NCBI GenBank assembly: GCA_020217165.1
Contig: JAIWOE010000141.1
Span: 1-9,746, forward strand
Length of the DNA: 9,746 bases
Source of the DNA: Desulfovibrio sp.
GTDB lineage: Bacteria > Desulfobacterota > Desulfovibrionia > Desulfovibrionales > Desulfovibrionaceae
Reading direction: 5' to 3'
Numbering within the stretch: the first letter of the stretch is position 1; each line of letters starts with the position of its first letter. The notes beneath the pieces are model-generated. The model was not told the origin of the DNA and ran no database searches. It saw only the letters and a program-made list of their open reading frames with translations. Below are positions 1-5,212 of the stretch, in pieces. The translations under genes were made by a program, and so were the position numbers.

Positions 1-532
1 TTGTGGTCGATACAGGAACTGCAGGGACCGCGGGAGCAGGCTCCCACCTGGCGCCCAGGGGGTCGGCAAACACATCCACCGTCAATATCTTGCCATCCAG
101 TTGATGGATGAACCCGAAGGCTGGCGAAGCCAACTCAATGCGCATTGCCTGCCCGATGACCTCCACTCCCTTGACAAGGCGGGAGTTCCCAGGACGCAGG
201 GCCGCAGGCTTGGGATGCGTGTCCCAGTATTCCGCCGGCAGGGTCAGGGTCAGGGAGGTACGGGAGTCCCGCAGCAGGTTGTACAGGGAGGGCGCCTCGT
301 CCAGGGTGATGGTCAGCCGTTCGTGCCCCTGCTGACGGTCCAGGGCCAGGGTGGCGGCCTGGCATGGCCAGGGCGCAGGCAGGACGATTGGCAGGGCGAA
401 TGCGAACAGGCACGCGGCAACGCCGGCCCGTGCAGCGGGGTGCAGACAGGGCAGCAGATGGGGCAGCAGATGGGGCAGCAGCCGGGCAAGGAGGGCCCGT
501 GCCCCGCCCAGAACCTGGAGGTGCGCGTTCAT
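1..532 (-). CDS. Exported beta-rich protein, N-terminal 177 residues, runs off the left edge
   Basis: Reading leftward from an ATG at 530-532, the frame stays open for 177 codons to the window edge, so the gene is partial at its 3' end. Residues 1-35 are a basic, leucine-rich leader. Residues 36-58 form a hydrophobic core ending PWPCQA, so a type I signal peptidase could cut near Ala59/Ala60 and the product would be exported. The Cys57 context is not a good lipobox. The mature part looks beta-rich (HERLTITLDEAP, TLTLPAEYW, ILTVDVFADPLGARW) and turns proline/alanine-rich at the edge (PAPAVPAVPV). I recall similar N-termini on large TPR-repeat proteins of Desulfovibrio, but no TPR is visible here. 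The start lies 52 bp after the activator gene. No convincing Shine-Dalgarno sequence precedes the ATG, so the start is only moderately secure. The function is unknown. Confidence 0.75.
   Translation of the reverse strand, partial: MNAHLQVLGGARALLARLLPHLLPHLLPCLHPAARAGVAACLFAFALPIVLPAPWPCQAATLALDRQQGHERLTITLDEAPSLYNLLRDSRTSLTLTLPAEYWDTHPKPAALRPGNSRLVKGVEVIGQAMRIELASPAFGFIHQLDGKILTVDVFADPLGARWEPAPAVPAVPVSTT
449..481. repeat. 12-bp tandem repeat, 2.75 copies, inside the leader coding region
   Basis: The unit GGGCAGCAGATG occurs at 449-460 and 461-472, with nine further bases at 473-481. On the coding (minus) strand it encodes Leu-Leu-Pro-His repeats at about residues 18-28 of the exported protein. 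The unit is a multiple of three, so copy-number change would keep the frame and would alter only the length of the leader. Confidence 0.85.
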
Positions 533-544
533 GGTCGGGAAGAA

Positions 545-560
545 TGCAAAATGTGTGCAA
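545..560 (-). promoter_or_regulatory. Candidate sigma-54 promoter upstream of the exported-protein gene
   Basis: On the minus strand the sequence TTGCAC-ACATT-TTGCA occupies 560 down to 545. The sigma-54 consensus core is TGGCAC-N5-TTGCA, so spacing is exact and the only core mismatch is the first G of the -24 GG. It sits between a sigma-54 activator gene and the next gene, which fits the context. Against it, the predicted transcription start is near 534, only about two bases before the ATG at 532. That would require a leaderless message or a different start codon. Confidence 0.4.
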
Positions 561-584
561 CAACGTCTTGCATCGGCTGCGGCC

Positions 585-1595
585 TCACTCCTCCCACTGC
601 CGTTTCTTGAGTTTTTCAATGAGGGTGGTGCGTTTGATGCCCAGGATTTCCGCGGCCTGATTCTTGACGCCGCCACTCATGTCCAGGGCTTCCCGCAATA
701 GTCGCTCTTCCACGGTATCCAAAAATTCCTTGAGCCCCAAACTGTTGTCCCGCAGATCCTTGATCATGGGCCAGACGAAGCCGGCTGGCGCCGCCTCCAC
801 CGCCCGCCTGGGCGGATCCATGCCCACCTCGCGCAGGATTTTTTCGGGCAGGTCCTCCACCTGGACCGTATCTGTATCGCAGAGGATGGAGAGCCGCTCC
901 ATGAAGTTTTCCAGCTCCCGCACGTTGCCGGGCCAGGAGTAGCTCAGGAGCAGGTCCCGGACCGGGGGGGGCAGGTCCAGCGTCTTGCGGCATTTTTTTT
1001 CGCAAAACCGGCGCAGGAAACTCTCGGCCAGCAGCAGCACATCGTTGCCGCGGTCCCGCAGGGGGGGCAGATGCAGGGGGATGACGTTGAGGCGGTAGAA
1101 CAGGTCCTCACGGAAGCGGCCGGTGCGGACTTCCTCTTCCAGGTCGCGGTTGGTGGCCGCCACGATGCGCACGTCCACCTTCTTGGCGCCGGCGCCGCCC
1201 ACGCGTTCGAATTCCTTTTCCTGGAGCACCCGCAGGATTTTCACTTGCAGGGAGAGTTCCATCTCCCCAATTTCATCCAGAAAAATGGTGCCGCCATCGG
1301 CCAGCTCAAAGCGGCCGGGCCGGGAGCGGATGGCGTGGGTAAAGGCGCCTTTTTCGTGGCCAAAGAGTTCGGATTCCAGCAGTTCCTTGGGGATGGCTCC
1401 GCAGTTGATGGGGACGAAGGGTTTGTCCCTGCGCAGGGAATTGGCGTGCAGGGCCCGCACCAGCAGTTCCTTGCCCGTGCCCGATTCGCCCGTCACCAAC
1501 ACGGTAGAGTCCGTGGGAGCAACTTTGGCCATGACCTTGAAGAGGTCGCGCAAGCCCTGGCTATTGCCGATGATGGTGCCGGCGTTAAAGCTCAC
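585..1595 (-). CDS. Sigma-54-dependent transcriptional activator, FleQ/PspF-like, no sensory domain
   Basis: This is a 336-residue bacterial enhancer-binding protein that would use ATP hydrolysis to remodel sigma-54 RNA polymerase. The visible AAA+ elements are Walker A GESGTGKE (36-43), the sigma-54 contact loop GAFTHA (83-88), Walker B TIFLDEIGE (103-111), sensor I VRIVAATNR (142-150), the arginine-finger region FREDLFYRL (161-169) and a sensor II SWPGNVRELEN block. The C-terminal helix-turn-helix (about 290-336; AAEILGIKRTTLIEKLKK) resembles that of the flagellar master regulator FleQ. I chose the GTG at 1593-1595 because AGGAGG lies 7 nt upstream; an ATG at 1700 opens the same frame but would overlap the promoter and add an unconserved cysteine- and proline-rich tail. 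There is no receiver, GAF, PAS or FleQ N-terminal domain, as in PspF. The loop normally reads GAFTGA; here the second glycine is histidine. The targets are unknown; the neighbouring rod-like gene makes motility or the envelope a reasonable guess. Confidence 0.93.
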   Translation of the reverse strand: MSFNAGTIIGNSQGLRDLFKVMAKVAPTDSTVLVTGESGTGKELLVRALHANSLRRDKPFVPINCGAIPKELLESELFGHEKGAFTHAIRSRPGRFELADGGTIFLDEIGEMELSLQVKILRVLQEKEFERVGGAGAKKVDVRIVAATNRDLEEEVRTGRFREDLFYRLNVIPLHLPPLRDRGNDVLLLAESFLRRFCEKKCRKTLDLPPPVRDLLLSYSWPGNVRELENFMERLSILCDTDTVQVEDLPEKILREVGMDPPRRAVEAAPAGFVWPMIKDLRDNSLGLKEFLDTVEERLLREALDMSGGVKNQAAEILGIKRTTLIEKLKKRQWEE

Positions 1596-1602
1596 GCGAA
1601 AT

Positions 1603-1608
1603 CCTCCT
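1603..1608 (-). promoter_or_regulatory. Ribosome binding site that fixes the GTG start of the activator
   Basis: A full AGGAGG on the minus strand is separated by 7 nt from the GTG at 1595-1593. This decides the start against the in-frame ATG at 1700. Confidence 0.85.
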
Positions 1609-1671
1609 GAAACGAGCCAACGGTTGCGACAACAACATCCCGGGCGCGGTGACGCCGCGGGCGTTGGGAAA

Positions 1672-1700
1672 ACTATGGGGTCATGGCAGGGCCATGTCAA
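1672..1700 (-). promoter_or_regulatory. Sigma-70-type promoter of the sigma-54 activator
   Basis: On the minus strand a perfect -35 TTGACA (1700-1695) is followed, after a 17-bp spacer, by CATAGT (1677-1672), which matches four of six -10 bases. A/T-rich DNA lies just upstream (about 1728-1750). The start site would be near 1665, giving a leader of about 70 nt before the GTG at 1595. The activator therefore seems to be transcribed separately from the rod-like gene, whose terminator lies upstream. Confidence 0.65.
1682..1696. promoter_or_regulatory. Perfect inverted repeat within the promoter spacer, possible operator
   Basis: CATGGC (1682-1687) and GCCATG (1691-1696) form a perfect 6-bp inverted repeat around AGG. 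It occupies the spacer between the -35 and -10 elements and overlaps the edge of the -35 box. A protein bound here would block polymerase. Which protein binds, if any, is not known. Confidence 0.4.
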
Positions 1701-1761
1701 GGTTCTGACGTGTTCTGGTCATAGCATCAAGTCTAAATAAAATCTATCCCCTTGGGACCAC

Positions 1762-1785
1762 AAAAAAAACGCCCTCAAGGGGCGT
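1762..1785 (-). terminator. Intrinsic terminator of the rod-like gene
   Basis: Read on the minus strand, ACGCCC and GGGCGT (1785-1780 and 1774-1769) form a GC-rich stem closed by a G-T pair and a 3-nt loop, followed directly by eight T residues (1769-1762). It lies 38 nt after the stop codon of the leftward rod-like gene. There is no T-run on the other side, so it should work leftward only. Confidence 0.9.
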
Positions 1786-1823
1786 GTGGTGGCATGTGAA
1801 TTCCGGGTGGCGGAGGAGGGGGA

Positions 1824-2210
1824 TTACACTACCATGTCCAGGAGCACCCCGCTCATGTCGTCATGGGTGCGGATGACCACGGCGTTGGCCTCGTAGCCGC
1901 GTTGCCAGGAGATCATGTCCACCATTTCCCGCGCCAGATCGGTGTTGGAGGCTTCCACGGTCTGCCACTGCGTGTCCAGCCGGCCGGTCTCCGGGTTTTC
2001 CACGGGCTGCAGGCTTTGGATGTAGCCCCCGGAGGTGCTGCTTTGCTGTACGTCGGCCACGTACACGCCCCCCGGAGGGGCAGATTCGGCAAGCACCGTA
2101 CTGCTGGCCCGGAATTCGGGCGTATTCATGTTGGCGATGTTGTGTGCCGTGACCTGCATGCCCGTGGAAAAGGCCTGCAGGGCGGATGCGGCGGAATGGA
2201 TGCTGCTCAT
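1824..2210 (-). CDS. Solitary flagellar basal-body rod-like protein (FlgC/FlgG superfamily)
   Basis: This 128-residue protein has both ends of the axial flagellar family. The N-terminal rod segment (about 1-40) contains TAHNIANMNTPEFRASS, matching the 'NIAN..TP.Y/FR' signature. The C-terminal segment (about 87-125) contains ASNTDLAREMVDMISWQRGYEANAV in two overlapping parts, which is the 'SNVDL..EMV.MI..QR.YEAN' signature. Only about 45 residues lie between them, so it is slightly shorter than a typical FlgC (about 140-150). Such proteins assemble through paired terminal helices into the rod or hook after type III flagellar export, without a cleaved signal peptide. The ATG at 2208-2210 is preceded by GGAGG with 5-nt spacing. 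The frame extends further upstream without family similarity. No flgB, fliE or other flagellar gene is beside it, and a terminator follows it, so it forms its own transcription unit. It could be a specialised rod paralogue rather than the main FlgC. Confidence 0.88.
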   Translation of the reverse strand: MSSIHSAASALQAFSTGMQVTAHNIANMNTPEFRASSTVLAESAPPGGVYVADVQQSSTSGGYIQSLQPVENPETGRLDTQWQTVEASNTDLAREMVDMISWQRGYEANAVVIRTHDDMSGVLLDMVV

Positions 2211-2301
2211 GACGACCTCCGGCAAGACGCGCGCTGGCAGGGCCTGACGAAAACCACGTGCGGCGCGACACTCCTTTGCGTACACTAACCACGAATGCCG
2301 C

Positions 2302-2328
2302 CGGACGCAACAGAAGCGGACGCAACAG
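2302..2328. repeat. Perfect 12-bp direct repeat with 15-bp period between divergent genes
   Basis: CGGACGCAACAG occurs at 2302-2313 and again at 2317-2328, separated by AAG. The pair lies between the rod-like gene (leftward start 2210) and the hydrolase gene (rightward start 2371). It could be a regulator binding site for either gene, or a small duplication. No convincing promoter elements sit next to it on either strand. Confidence 0.6.
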
Positions 2329-2370
2329 TACCGGGCCACGCGGCGGCGCGAACCCTCAACAGGAGCAGGC

Positions 2371-3174
2371 ATGATGCAGACAAGCTGGACAACCACGGCC
2401 CAGGGCGAACGCATGGCCCTGGTGGAGCGCGGCGCCGGGGAGGTGCTGCTGTTCATATCGGGGTGGGGTGGGGACGCGGTCTCCTGGGAGGCGGAATTCA
2501 TGTGGTTTGGCAAACGCATGCGCTGCCTGACCCTGGAGCACCCCGGTCTGGCCGGCATCCCGGCGCCGGCAGGGCCCTTTTCCACCGCGGACATGGCCGA
2601 CCGCATCGCCCGCGGTCTGGCGGCCCTGGGCATCGCGTCGGTGTCGGCCCTGGGCATGTCCATGGGCGGGGCGGTGGCCCAGGAGCTGGCCCTGCGGCAC
2701 CCCGGGCGGGTGCGCCGACTGGTGCTCAGCGGCACCTTTGCCCGCATGGATGTCCGCGCCGCTCGGGCCCTGGAGGTCTGCACCCGCCTGCTGGCCGGTC
2801 CGGATCAGGTGGCGGCCCTGCAGATGATCTATTGGCTGATCTTCGGCGCGTCCTTTCATGCGGCAAATTTGCCGGCTCTGGATGCGCTGCTGGAATCCCG
2901 GCTGGATTCCCCGGTGCCCCTGGAGGTGTTCCAGTATCAGGCGGCGGCGTGCATTGCCCACGACACCACGGCCCGGCTGGGGGAGATGGTCTGCCCCACC
3001 CTCATCACCCATGGGGCGGCGGATCTGCTTGTGGATGTGGCCCATGCCCGGCAACTAGCCGCTGGCATTCCCCACGCCCGCCTGGTGGAGTTTCCTGGCG
3101 CGGGGCATTGTCATGTGTGGGAAGAACCGGCCCGATACCGCCAGGAGGTGCTGACGTTTCTGGAGACGGCCTGA
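2371..3174 (+). CDS. Alpha/beta hydrolase of unknown substrate
   Basis: This 267-residue protein has the fold's landmarks in order. Strand and oxyanion loop LLFISGWGG lies at 26-34. The nucleophile elbow GMSMGG gives Ser97. The acid is probably Asp219 in LITHGAADLLV. The catalytic histidine is His246 in GAGHCHVWEEP. The C-terminal 'HG..D.....A......I..A.....P.AGH' arrangement is typical of small esterase, lactonase or peroxidase-like members. A cap region spans about 123-200. There is no signal peptide, so it should be cytoplasmic. Two consecutive ATGs open the frame; AGGAG at 2361-2365 has 5-nt spacing to the first and 8 nt to the second. The gap of about 150 bp to the TetR gene suggests it is not tightly coupled to the efflux operon, although both run rightward. 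The substrate cannot be assigned from sequence alone. Confidence 0.92.
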   Translation: MMQTSWTTTAQGERMALVERGAGEVLLFISGWGGDAVSWEAEFMWFGKRMRCLTLEHPGLAGIPAPAGPFSTADMADRIARGLAALGIASVSALGMSMGGAVAQELALRHPGRVRRLVLSGTFARMDVRAARALEVCTRLLAGPDQVAALQMIYWLIFGASFHAANLPALDALLESRLDSPVPLEVFQYQAAACIAHDTTARLGEMVCPTLITHGAADLLVDVAHARQLAAGIPHARLVEFPGAGHCHVWEEPARYRQEVLTFLETA

Positions 3175-3282
3175 GGCGATGGCCCGGGGCGTGGCCAGGG
3201 ACTGACGAATTTGACAAAATCTTCATCCTTGACGGAGCACGCGGATCTGGACAGCGATTCAACGATTGTTTAAGACCGATTC

Positions 3283-3297
3283 GCCGCCTTCGGCGGT
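3283..3297. promoter_or_regulatory. Hairpin / inverted repeat ahead of the TetR gene
   Basis: CCGCC (3284-3288) and GGCGG (3292-3296) pair around a 3-nt TTC loop, with a G-T pair outside. It lies 26 bp before the chosen start codon of the TetR regulator. It could be a leader hairpin or part of a repressor operator. It has no T-run, so it is not a standard terminator. Confidence 0.3.
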
Positions 3298-3322
3298 ATG
3301 CTGCATCCTGATTCCGGAGTCC

Positions 3323-3982
3323 ATGCCCGTGCCCGAGATTTCCGCTTCCGACACAAAAACCCGCCTGTTGTATGCGGCGGGGGAGTGTTTTGCCGAAAAA
3401 GGCTTTCATCGGACCTCCCTGCGAGAGATCTGCCGCCTGGCCGAGCTGAACGTGGCCATGGTGAAGTACTATTTCGGGGACAAGGCCGGGCTGTACGCCG
3501 CCGTGCTGGAACACTGCCACCAGTGCGGCCCGCCGCGGTTTTTACAGGAGATGGGGCAGACGCCCACCACCCCGCCCGAGGCCCGCTTGCGGCAGTTCGT
3601 ACGGGCCATGGTGGCCCGGGCCCGCGGGGGTGACCGGCCGGCTTGGTGCGGCCGTATCCTCAATCGGGAGCTGGTGGAGCCCACGGAGGTGCGCGCGGAG
3701 TTCGTGCGGCGGGAAATCAAGCCCGTCTCCGAGCTGTTGCTGGCCCTGGTGCAGGAGCTGGCCGGGCCGGGCCTGTCCCGGCAGCAGACCATCCGCTGTG
3801 CCTTGTCCATCGTGGGGCAGTGCCTGCACCATCGCGTGGCCGCGGGCAACATCGCCCTGTTGTACCCCGATTATGAATACACGCCGGCGGAGCTGGACGC
3901 CCTAGCCGAGCACATCGCCGCCTTTTCCCTGGCCGGGCTGGCCGCCCTGCGGCGCTCCCGGGAAGCCTCCCCCTCCGAATAG
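3323..3982 (+). CDS. TetR-family repressor, CecR/CerR-like, of the efflux operon
   Basis: This 219-residue regulator has a standard TetR N-terminal DNA-binding domain: DTKTRLLYAAGECFAEKGF (10-28), then a helix-turn-helix TSLREICRLAELNVAMVKYYF (31-51). Its C-terminal ligand domain (about 85-215) carries RELVEPTEVRAEFVRREIKP, GQCLHHR and LAEHIAAFSLAGL, which is the pattern of the CecR (YbiH) family with the CerR_C domain. The E. coli CecR regulates drug-transport genes. I chose the ATG at 3323 (GGAG at 3316-3319, a short 3-nt spacing). A TTG at 3266 opens the same frame but adds residues outside the family. The stop lies 9 bp before the adaptor ATG and overlaps its ribosome binding site, so the three genes form one operon. 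By family habit it represses its own operon and lets go when it binds a pump substrate. The ligand is unknown. Confidence 0.92.
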   Translation: MPVPEISASDTKTRLLYAAGECFAEKGFHRTSLREICRLAELNVAMVKYYFGDKAGLYAAVLEHCHQCGPPRFLQEMGQTPTTPPEARLRQFVRAMVARARGGDRPAWCGRILNRELVEPTEVRAEFVRREIKPVSELLLALVQELAGPGLSRQQTIRCALSIVGQCLHHRVAAGNIALLYPDYEYTPAELDALAEHIAAFSLAGLAALRRSREASPSE

Positions 3983-3991
3983 AGGATTCCT

Positions 3992-5212
3992 ATGCGTATG
4001 TTGCGAAAGTTTTGTTGGTTGCGGATGTTGTGTTGCATCGGCCTGTTGCTGGCGGCCGTGCTCTGGGCCGCCGTGTGTGCTGCCCAGGGCAGCCAGAACA
4101 CGCCTGGCAAACCAGCGCCGGCGCCGGCGCCGGTGCTGGCGGCCACGGCCCAGGTGGAGTCCATCCCCGAGGTGGTGGCGGCCGTGGGCAATGTGGAGGC
4201 GGCCAGCACCGTGGAAATCAAGGCCCGCATCAATGGGGAAGTGGTCAAGGTCCATTTTTCCGAGGGCCAGGAGGTGCGCCAGGGGGATGTGCTCTTCACC
4301 ATAGACCCCCGTCCCCTGGAAGCCGCCCTGCGCGAGGCCACGGCCAAGCTGGAGCGCAACAAAGCCCTCATGCGCAAGGCCGAGGAAGACAACCGGCGCT
4401 ATGAGCGTCTGGTGAATGAACGCATCATCAGCCGCGAGCAGTTCGAGGAGAAGATGACCAACCTGGCCGCCCTGCAGGCCCAGGTGCGGGCGGACGAAGC
4501 CACGGTGGAATCCGCCGAGGTGGAGCTTTCCTATGCCTCCATCCGTTCGCCCATCAACGGCCGCACGGGGCAGATCCTGGTGGACCACGGCAACATGGTC
4601 AAAGCCAACGACGTGGCCATGCTCGTCATCCAGCAGATTGAGCCCATCCACGTGCAGTTTGCCGTGCCCGAGGCCCTGCTGGGGGAGGTCATGGCCCGAT
4701 TCAAGGCCGCCCGCCTGGAGGTGCGTGCCGCTCCGCCGGGACGCGAACAGGACCCCGACGTGGGCGCCCTGGTGTTCATCGACAACGCCGTGGATCGCAA
4801 GACCGGCTCCATTGCCCTCAAGGCCAGCTTCGAGAACAAGGAGCACCGCCTCTGGCCCGGCCAGTTCGTCAACGTGCAACTGGTGCTGGGCGTGCGGGAC
4901 CGCGTGGTCACCGTGCCCTCCCAGGCAGTGATGCCCTCCTCCCAGGGCGAGGCCGTGTATGTGATTCGGGAAGACAATACCGCGGAATTCCGACCCGTGC
5001 AGACTGATGCCCGCCTGGGCGCCGGCCTGCCGGGCAAGGTGGTGGTGGCCTCCGGCCTCTCCGGCGGGGAGCGGGTGGTGGTGGACGGGCACCTGCGCCT
5101 GGCTCCAGGCCGGCCCGTGGAGGTGCGCGGCACCGCGGGGGATGATGCCACGGCCCGCGGCGGTGTGGCTGCGCCGGAGGGCCTGCACGGCAAGGTGGGA
5201 GGACCGCAATGA
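3992..5212 (+). CDS. RND efflux periplasmic adaptor (membrane fusion protein), MdtA-like
   Basis: This 406-residue adaptor would bridge the inner-membrane pump and an outer-membrane channel. It starts with a basic, hydrophobic export signal (about 1-31, ending AAVCAA). The cysteine context is not a standard lipobox, so type I cleavage is more likely than lipidation. An APAPAPV linker follows. Lipoyl half-motifs lie at about 66-106 (KARINGEVVKVHFSEGQEV, GDVLFTIDPRP) and 182-212 (SIRSPINGRTG), flanking an alpha-helical hairpin at about 108-180. A beta-barrel runs to about 300 (GSIALKASFENKEHRLWPGQF), followed by a membrane-proximal domain and a loose C-terminal tail from about 380. AGAGG precedes the ATG with 6-nt spacing and overlaps the TetR stop. 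Its stop overlaps the pump start by 4 bp, giving tight translational coupling. The family assignment is firm; the drug range is not readable. Confidence 0.95.
   Translation: MRMLRKFCWLRMLCCIGLLLAAVLWAAVCAAQGSQNTPGKPAPAPAPVLAATAQVESIPEVVAAVGNVEAASTVEIKARINGEVVKVHFSEGQEVRQGDVLFTIDPRPLEAALREATAKLERNKALMRKAEEDNRRYERLVNERIISREQFEEKMTNLAALQAQVRADEATVESAEVELSYASIRSPINGRTGQILVDHGNMVKANDVAMLVIQQIEPIHVQFAVPEALLGEVMARFKAARLEVRAAPPGREQDPDVGALVFIDNAVDRKTGSIALKASFENKEHRLWPGQFVNVQLVLGVRDRVVTVPSQAVMPSSQGEAVYVIREDNTAEFRPVQTDARLGAGLPGKVVVASGLSGGERVVVDGHLRLAPGRPVEVRGTAGDDATARGGVAAPEGLHGKVGGPQ

Noticed and set aside
1596..1700. N-terminal extension of the sigma-54 activator to an ATG at 1700
   Set aside because: It would overlap the -35 element, adds a cysteine/proline-rich stretch with no family similarity, and ignores the AGGAGG placed before the GTG at 1595.
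2258..2286. TACACT at 2281-2286 as a -10 box for the hydrolase gene
   Set aside because: The sequence about 17 bp upstream (GTGCGG) does not resemble a -35 box and there is no extended -10 motif.
2211..2783. N-terminal extension of the rod-like protein by about 190 residues
   Set aside because: The extra part is Arg/Ala/Pro-rich and runs antisense to the hydrolase. GGAGG precedes the internal ATG at 2210, where the rod family begins.
3211..3234. TTGACA (3211) and TTGACG (3229) as -35 boxes for the TetR operon
   Set aside because: No acceptable -10 sequence lies 15-19 bp downstream of either, so a promoter cannot be supported, although one is expected in this gap.
2295..3311. A 338-codon plus-strand frame overlapping the hydrolase
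   Set aside because: It is Gly/Pro/Arg-rich and lacks motifs. The frame starting at 2371 has the complete alpha/beta-hydrolase catalytic set and a good ribosome binding site.
3902..5209. A 435-codon minus-strand frame opposite the adaptor gene
   Set aside because: It is repetitive in His, Gly and Leu, shows no family signature, and lies fully opposite the well-supported adaptor gene.
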